Both the position numbers and the translations under genes were made by a program. Positions 14,094-18,917 of a stretch of 18,917 bases of DNA are shown piece after piece. A model generated the notes under the pieces. It did not search any database, was not told where the DNA came from, and worked only from the letters and a program-made list of their open reading frames with translations. How positions within the stretch are numbered: the first letter of the stretch is position 1; each line of letters starts with the position of its first letter. Source of the DNA: Gammaproteobacteria bacterium (GTDB lineage: Bacteria > Pseudomonadota > Gammaproteobacteria > PS1 > Pseudothioglobaceae); contig JAJRPY010000123.1 in NCBI GenBank assembly GCA_024280535.1, positions 1 to 18,917 on the forward strand, in the 5' to 3' direction.

Positions 14094-15799
14094 TTAATAT
14101 ATTGCTAGCTTGGCTGGTGATTATGCTGGCTGATTTGCTGCTTGTTCGCGACTATATTTGGGTGATTGATCATTGGGATATTAAGCGTGTTGTGGTTAAT
14201 TTTGGGCTTTCGTCGCTGGCCTTGTTGTCGTTATTATTCTTATTAAAGCCAATGATGGCAAAATCCCGTTTATATAAATCGGTTGCTTATCTGATGATTG
14301 CGTTGCCAATGCTGGTTCAAATGTCGCATTTTGAAGTGTATCGCTCTTTTGCCTCAAGTTTTGGTTTTCATACCTTTGTGGAAGATCCGCAGTTGCTGCT
14401 GTTGTTGTGGGTAGAGCAATTTAATATCCTTAAATCGATGGTTGTTTTGGGGGTTGTTTATGCGGCAATGCGGCTGTTGTCGTCGCCATTCAAGCCGATG
14501 GTAAAATGGCGTTATGGGCTGAATATGCTGGGTTTTGTTTTGCTGTATGTGCTGATCACGTTTAGCTGGTATGGGGTGTCTAATTTTCAACAGTCAGCCT
14601 TGGCTTATTATTCCACGTTATTACAAATGACTAAAAATCAAACGTTGAAATTTAATCGTAACAAAGCTGTTGTGCTCGCGAGTAGTCGTCCAACCGAGCA
14701 TCTGCCTAATATCATCTATATTGTGGGCGAATCTTTGGCATTTTCGAATATGGGCATTTATGGTTATGAAAAAGACACAACACCAAAACTTCAAATTTTA
14801 AAAGACAATAACAAGCTGGTTGCGTTTGATAATGCGCTGAGTATTGGTACGCATACTCGCTTAAGCGTGCCTTATATGTTGGTTGGTATGGAGGGCATAG
14901 ATCCTTTGGGTAAGATATATCAAACGCCAACGCTGTTTAATTATGCCAAAGCGCGTGGCTATCGGACTGCTTTTATCAGCGCTCAAGATACTTCTTGGGG
15001 GCATATTAAAGCGTTATTTGTGGATAGCGATGTTGATTATTTTTGGGATGGCGTGCAAATGAATAAAAACGCATCTGTGCATAAGGGTGCGGACGATATG
15101 CGAGTATTGGAAGAAATTGTGATGCCTTATATTGATCGACAAGATGCCCCTTTTATGTTGGTATTACAAATGGACGGATCGCATTATCCGTATGCTATGC
15201 ATTCCAGCAAAAGACATAAAAAATTCTTGCCAGAATTAGAAGCAAATTCGATGAATGCCTATGATAATACCATTGTCAAAACGGACGATTATATAGCCAC
15301 ATTAATTCATTATATGCAAAATAAAAATCCAAATTCTTGGGTATTTTATTCCTCAGACCATGGGCAGGGGCTGGGTGGCAAATCGGGTATGTTTAATCAA
15401 AGTTTTACCAAAAATACCATTCACAATCCCTTGATTATTGCCCCACCTAAAGCGCAATATCAACAAATATTATTGAATAAAAACCGACCTGTTTCTCAGG
15501 CAGATATTGTGCCAACCATACTGGATATTATCGATATGACACCGCATCAAAATATCAACGGACAATCGCTTTTAAATCAACAAGATATTAACAGATTAAG
15601 GGTGGTGAGTAAATATATGCCAACGCAGCATAATGAGAAAAAAGCAGTATTAGTGAAGCCTGATTTAAGTTATTATTTTATTGATTTTGAGAAAATGAGT
15701 GTCACTCTGCCGAGTGGCAAAAAGACCATTAAATTTAAAGATTGGGCTCAGGAATATCAGGATATATTCATTAGTAAAGACCCTGATTTATTGTATTAA
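14072..15799 (+). CDS. Membrane-anchored alkaline-phosphatase-superfamily transferase (phosphoethanolamine transferase-like)
   Basis: This 575-residue protein has an N-terminal membrane part (about five hydrophobic segments in residues 1-170) and a C-terminal sulfatase/EptA-like catalytic domain (about 210-510). The catalytic domain shows NIIYIVGES (Glu220), [13 protein letters not shown] with a candidate nucleophile Thr260 or Thr262, GSHYPY (His371) and [10 protein letters not shown] (Asp429, His430), the zinc and nucleophile sites of the superfamily. The layout and the GTxT-SVP motif resemble phosphoethanolamine transferases acting on lipid A or core sugars in the periplasm. The donor and acceptor cannot be read from the sequence, so a related phosphoglycerol-type transferase is possible. 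It overlaps surE by 22 bases and converges on glnS, overlapping it by 4 bases. Confidence 0.8.
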   Translation: MAKSNQIVNILLAWLVIMLADLLLVRDYIWVIDHWDIKRVVVNFGLSSLALLSLLFLLKPMMAKSRLYKSVAYLMIALPMLVQMSHFEVYRSFASSFGFHTFVEDPQLLLLLWVEQFNILKSMVVLGVVYAAMRLLSSPFKPMVKWRYGLNMLGFVLLYVLITFSWYGVSNFQQSALAYYSTLLQMTKNQTLKFNRNKAVVLASSRPTEHLPNIIYIVGESLAFSNMGIYGYEKDTTPKLQILKDNNKLVAFDNALSIGTHTRLSVPYMLVGMEGIDPLGKIYQTPTLFNYAKARGYRTAFISAQDTSWGHIKALFVDSDVDYFWDGVQMNKNASVHKGADDMRVLEEIVMPYIDRQDAPFMLVLQMDGSHYPYAMHSSKRHKKFLPELEANSMNAYDNTIVKTDDYIATLIHYMQNKNPNSWVFYSSDHGQGLGGKSGMFNQSFTKNTIHNPLIIAPPKAQYQQILLNKNRPVSQADIVPTILDIIDMTPHQNINGQSLLNQQDINRLRVVSKYMPTQHNEKKAVLVKPDLSYYFIDFEKMSVTLPSGKKTIKFKDWAQEYQDIFISKDPDLLY

Positions 15800-17463
15800 T
15801 TATTCCAAGTATCTCGTAAACTTACTGTCTTATTAAATACTAGTTTATCAATGTCTTTATTATCCCGACAAAAATACCCCTCGCGTTCAAACTGATAGGC
15901 TTTTTCAGGCTCAGAGTTAATCATATCAGGCTCCACTACGCCGTAAGTTACCACTAATGAATCAGGATTAATCAACTGTTCAAAATGATCATTTTTACCT
16001 GGATTTTCTAAAGTGAAGAGACGATCATATAGTCTAAATTCAGCCTTTAGTGCTTTGGTAGCCTCTACAAAGTGAATTACGCCTTTGATTTTGCGACCAT
16101 CAGCAGGGTTTTTGCCCAAAGTTGTTGCATCATAAGTGGCATATACCGTGGTGATGTTGCCATCAAAATCTGTATCAAATGTTGTGGCATTAATCACGTA
16201 AGCATTACGTAGGCGAACTTCTTTGTTAATCGCCAAACGCTTGAATTTTTTGTTAGGTGCCACTTCTTGAAAATCTGCCCTGTCAATGAATAATTCTCGT
16301 GAGAAAAATAGTTCACGCTTACCCATGGCCTCGTTTTGTGGATGCGCTGGAGCCTGTAGTATTTCGATGCTATTTTCAGGATAGTTTTCAATAATCACGC
16401 GTATTGGATCAATCACCCCCATAGTCCTAGGAGCGATGGTATTAAGATTGTCACGTAATGCATCTTCTAGAATCTGCATATCCGTCATGCTGTCCACTTT
16501 AGAGATGCCAATGCGATCAGAAAAATCACGAATACTGGCAGCAGTATAGCCACGGCGTCTTAAGCCTGAAATCGTAGGCATACGCGGGTCATCCCAGCCT
16601 GACACCAAGTTATCTGCCACCAATTGTTGTAACTGGCGTTTTGACATCACGGTATATTCAAGATTTAAGCGTGAAAATTCGTATTGATGCGGGCGATTAG
16701 GGCGATTAAAATCCTCCAAGTGGTCTAAAATCCAATCGTATAAATGTCGATTATTCTGAAATTCTAGCGTGCACAGAGAGTGAGTGACATTTTCAATCGC
16801 ATCAGAAATACAATGCGCAAAATCATACATCGGATAAATGCGCCATTCGTTGCCAGTTTGATGATGCTTATCAAAGCGAATGCGATATAAGGTCGGATCA
16901 CGCATGCACATAAAATTAGAGCTCATATCAATTTTGGCGCGCAATACGCATTCACCCTCAGAAAATTTTCCTGCTTTCATTTTGGTAAGTAGTGTCAAGT
17001 TTTCCTCAATAGAAGTGTCTCGATAAGGGCTATCTTTGCCCGCCTGCTTCAAAGTGCCACGATATTCCCGCGTCTGTTCCGCTGTTAAAAAGCACACGTA
17101 AGCCAAATTTTTATTAATTAATTCAAGTGCATAGGCATAAAATTTCGGAAAATAATTAGAACTGTATTGAATTTCACCCTGCCACTCAAAGCCAAGCCAC
17201 TTAACATCCGCCTTAATAGATTCAACAAATTCCACATCCTCTTTAGCAGGATTGGTATCATCAAAACGCAAGTTGCAGCTGCCATGGTAATCCTGTGCCA
17301 AACCAAAATTCAAACAAATTGATTTTGCATGACCAATATGCAAATAGCCATTCGGCTCAGGCGGAAAACGCGTTTGAATGGAGTGATGCAATCCTGAATC
17401 TAAATCATCATTAATTTGATGACGAATAAAATTAATCGGCTTATCAGTAGGTTTAATGCTCAT
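15796..17463 (-). CDS. glnS: Glutaminyl-tRNA synthetase
   Basis: This 555-residue class I synthetase is the same length as E. coli GlnRS (554). The catalytic Rossmann domain has the HIGH motif in [12 protein letters not shown] (residues 42-45) and the KMSKS-like loop VMSKRQL (residues 272-278). [10 protein letters not shown] and LRFDDTNP are GlnRS/GluRS signatures, and the C-terminal anticodon-binding beta-barrels follow. It charges tRNA-Gln directly, so the organism need not rely on the GatCAB route, as is usual in gammaproteobacteria. It is single and convergent with the transferase gene, sharing 4 bases at the stop codons, and no terminator hairpin is visible between them. Confidence 0.97.
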   Translation of the reverse strand: MSIKPTDKPINFIRHQINDDLDSGLHHSIQTRFPPEPNGYLHIGHAKSICLNFGLAQDYHGSCNLRFDDTNPAKEDVEFVESIKADVKWLGFEWQGEIQYSSNYFPKFYAYALELINKNLAYVCFLTAEQTREYRGTLKQAGKDSPYRDTSIEENLTLLTKMKAGKFSEGECVLRAKIDMSSNFMCMRDPTLYRIRFDKHHQTGNEWRIYPMYDFAHCISDAIENVTHSLCTLEFQNNRHLYDWILDHLEDFNRPNRPHQYEFSRLNLEYTVMSKRQLQQLVADNLVSGWDDPRMPTISGLRRRGYTAASIRDFSDRIGISKVDSMTDMQILEDALRDNLNTIAPRTMGVIDPIRVIIENYPENSIEILQAPAHPQNEAMGKRELFFSRELFIDRADFQEVAPNKKFKRLAINKEVRLRNAYVINATTFDTDFDGNITTVYATYDATTLGKNPADGRKIKGVIHFVEATKALKAEFRLYDRLFTLENPGKNDHFEQLINPDSLVVTYGVVEPDMINSEPEKAYQFEREGYFCRDNKDIDKLVFNKTVSLRDTWNN

Positions 17464-17499
17464 ATTGAGTTGTTTGTGCAGTAAAATTATAAACTTTCC

Positions 17500-17508
17500 A
17501 TTATATCA
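17500..17508 (-). promoter_or_regulatory. Extended -10 promoter of glnS
   Basis: On the minus strand this reads TGATATAAT, an extended -10 with perfect TATAAT, about 37 bases before the glnS ATG. There is no strong -35 at 17 bases. A second TATAAT-like sequence lies a little closer to the gene. Confidence 0.55.
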
Positions 17509-17628
17509 GTAAAGCGATTGAATTTTATGCCCAGCCTTAGTCTAAAAAATAACACGATACTTAAGCTTGTTATTTGCAGTTATTCTGTTGGCATTGTTAG
17601 GCTTGTTTAGTCGAAATCGTTATTGTTT

Positions 17629-18366
17629 ATGATTACAATACCCGTCTATGTTATTAATCTTAAGCGTGCCACAAGGCGGTTGGATTATATCTCCAAACAA
17701 CTTGCAAAATATAGTATTAAATTTAAGAGAATTGATGCAGTTGAAGGGGCGAATTTAGAAAGTAAAACGCTTAAAAATTATCAAAACCAGTCAAAATATA
17801 CCGCTCAGCATTATTCAATGTTGTCATCTGGTGAAATTGGTTGCTCTTTAAGTTGGCATAAGGCATGGGCTTTAATTGCTCATGTAGATAGTCCAGCGGT
17901 TATTGTTTTGGAGGATGATGTGGCAATTTCAGATAATTTTATTCAAACCATTGCCAGCCTTGAAAAAAATCTAAATAAAGATATTGTGATCGATTTATCA
18001 GGCAAAAAAGGGGTGTTAGAAAAAGAGCGTAAAATCATTAATGGCATTACACTCATCCGCTATTCAACCCCGCCACTGGGCAATCAAGGTGGCATCTATG
18101 GTAAAAACGCTGCCAGGCAATTACTAGCTAATGTAGCAGGGTTTGCATCCCCTTTAGATACGTTTAGGCAAATGATTTGGCGCCACGGTGTGCAAACTTG
18201 GTCATTAGAGCACGGTTGTCTGTTACATCAAACTCAAGAGGTTGGTGGTTCAACCATTCAACATATTAAAAAAACTTCTACAAAAATTAAAAACGAATTA
18301 CTTCGACCTGTGTATAGAGTCGCCATTGTTATTAGAAATGTATTTTTTGATTTGACTAACGGTTGA
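17629..18366 (+). CDS. Glycosyltransferase family 25 (LPS/LOS type)
   Basis: This is a 245-residue protein from ATG 17629; a TTG at 17623 would add two residues. IPVYVINLKRATRRLDYI at the N-terminus, SSGEIGCSLSWHKAW in the middle and VIVLEDDVAIS with the EDD motif are the signatures of glycosyltransferase family 25, whose bacterial members transfer sugars such as galactose onto lipooligosaccharide. There is no signal peptide, so it acts at the cytoplasmic face. The length is usual for the family. The promoter is unclear; an inverted repeat (17547-17575) lies between it and the divergent glnS. The sugar specificity cannot be inferred. With the GT2 gene downstream it suggests a surface glycan locus. 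Confidence 0.88.
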   Translation: MITIPVYVINLKRATRRLDYISKQLAKYSIKFKRIDAVEGANLESKTLKNYQNQSKYTAQHYSMLSSGEIGCSLSWHKAWALIAHVDSPAVIVLEDDVAISDNFIQTIASLEKNLNKDIVIDLSGKKGVLEKERKIINGITLIRYSTPPLGNQGGIYGKNAARQLLANVAGFASPLDTFRQMIWRHGVQTWSLEHGCLLHQTQEVGGSTIQHIKKTSTKIKNELLRPVYRVAIVIRNVFFDLTNG

Positions 18367-18528
18367 TTGAATTGGTATTTAGCTTTCTGGGAATTACTGA
18401 TAGTAGAAAAACTAGGGTCTTGATTAGTTAAGACTCATGATAATTTGACATAAGAAAATGAATTATATTGGTCGCTTGGGGGTAATATCAAGAAGCGGTG
18501 TATAAGTTACTAAGATATATTTGGATAG

Positions 18529-18630
18529 TCAATACCAGGGAAAATTGATGAGCAAACTAAGCAATATTTTTTTGTATTGGGTCATAATAGACTTATCAAT
18601 CAAATGAAGCAATTAAATACAGGCAATTAA
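18529..18630 (+). pseudogene. Possible C-terminal remnant of a decayed gene
   Basis: Thirty-three sense codons end in TAA, starting with SIPGKIDEQTKQYFF and ending LNTGN. The same frame upstream reads ELYWSLGGNIKKRCISY between stops. The amino acid mix is protein-like, but there is no start codon context and no family that I recognise. It could also be chance. Confidence 0.2.
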
Positions 18631-18660
18631 GGGGTATTTAAGCAACAAGATAAAATCAAG

Positions 18661-18666
18661 TATAAT
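18661..18666 (+). promoter_or_regulatory. Candidate -10 element for the GT2 gene
   Basis: A perfect TATAAT lies about 50 bases before the ATG, with only a weak TTTAAG-type -35 upstream. The leader carries AAAGGAA (18707-18713), a good Shine-Dalgarno for the ATG at 18718. Confidence 0.45.
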
Positions 18667-18717
18667 AACCCTTTTTAATTTGAATAATTAAAAACTGTCT
18701 TTTTATAAAGGAATGTA

Positions 18718-18917
18718 ATGAACACCCCCTTAGTTTCCGTAGTAATGTCTGTCTATAATTCTGAAAAATATGTAGCAAGAGCCATTAATTCTATCCTTAA
18801 TCAAAGTTATACCAATTTTGAATTTATTATTATTAATGATGGATCGACAGATGCTAGTAAAGATATTATTGAAAGTTTTAATGATGAAAGAATTGTTTTT
18901 ATTGATAAAAAAGAAAA
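18718..18917 (+). CDS. Family 2 glycosyltransferase, 3' end beyond the window
   Basis: The first 66 codons are visible. PLVSVVMSVYNSEKYVARAI, then SILNQSYTNFEFIIINDGST, is the standard start of a GT-A fold family 2 glycosyltransferase, with the nucleotide-sugar-binding Asp in NDGSTD. These inverting enzymes build O-antigen, capsule or exopolysaccharide from nucleotide sugars at the cytoplasmic membrane. The start is well supported by AAAGGAA five bases upstream. It is on the same strand as the GT25 gene but has its own likely promoter. The donor sugar and any C-terminal domains are outside the window. Confidence 0.93.
   Translation, partial: MNTPLVSVVMSVYNSEKYVARAINSILNQSYTNFEFIIINDGSTDASKDIIESFNDERIVFIDKKE

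Larger units (their letters stand above)
18367..18717. other. 351-bp gene-poor region between two glycosyltransferase genes
   Basis: There is no intact gene here. On the plus strand one frame reads open from 18529 to a stop at 18628-18630 (for example QYFFVLGHNRLINQMKQL), with further readable sequence upstream broken by two stops. This looks like the tail of a decayed gene, but I cannot name a family. The 3' part holds the likely promoter of the next gene. I see no RNA gene or MITE copy. Confidence 0.4.

Noticed and set aside
15796..15799. Possible mis-annotation at the overlapping stops of the transferase gene and glnS
   Set aside because: Both proteins have proper lengths and the shared bases TTAA read as a stop on each strand, so a 4-base convergent overlap is simply compact packing.
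17464..17628. tRNA gene in the glnS-GT25 spacer
   Set aside because: No T-loop GTTCGA-type sequence with pairing arms and no acceptor stem was found.
1..18917. CRISPR array or tandem repeats
   Set aside because: No regularly spaced direct repeats. The only repeated DNA is the dispersed MITE.

Overview
The window looks like chromosome of a low-G+C gammaproteobacterium, most likely a sulfur oxidiser of the SUP05/Thioglobus/bivalve-symbiont type. That placement is an inference from the AT-rich, tightly overlapping gene style, the gammaproteobacterial housekeeping proteins (TadA, GuaA, LptG, ClpS/ClpA, SurE, GlnRS) and several sulfane-sulfur proteins (a persulfide dioxygenase-like enzyme and an exported rhodanese). 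No rRNA, tRNA or CRISPR array was seen.

Layout. Positions 3-1609 (+) hold a compact operon: the 3' part of a YjdF-like membrane protein, a YciI-like protein, an ETHE1-type persulfide dioxygenase and an unrecognised 83-residue protein. At 1648-3394 (+) are a BaiN/HI0933-type flavoprotein and an overlapping Crp/Fnr-type regulator. Just after the regulator lies a CRP-like site, correctly spaced for class II activation of a cytochrome c'-like gene plus a DUF4395 membrane protein (3524-4591).

Positions 4577-7306 are the accessory part. A bufferin-like (DUF2282/DUF692/DUF2063) copper-peptide operon with an inserted periplasmic rhodanese gene is bounded by copies or fragments of a 161-bp miniature transposable element (MITE). 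The bufferin precursor seems to lack the hydrophobic part of its signal peptide, and bufC stops early beside a MITE fragment, so the operon may be decaying or modified. A second full MITE sits between clpS and clpA.

From 7373 to 9509 the minus strand carries guaA and tadA, with a terminator after tadA. From 9553 to 15799 (+) run lptG, clpS, [MITE], clpA, surE and an alkaline-phosphatase-superfamily membrane transferase, mostly overlapping. glnS (15796-17463, minus) converges on that last gene. The window ends with a GT25 glycosyltransferase, a 351-bp gene-poor stretch with a possible gene remnant, and the start of a GT2 glycosyltransferase, which suggests the edge of a surface-polysaccharide locus.

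The most notable points are the MITE-bounded, apparently eroded bufferin operon with its rhodanese gene and intergenic hairpins, and MITE insertions that alter gene ends: one supplies the stop codon of the DUF4395 gene, and another places a short reading frame that ends across the clpA start codon.
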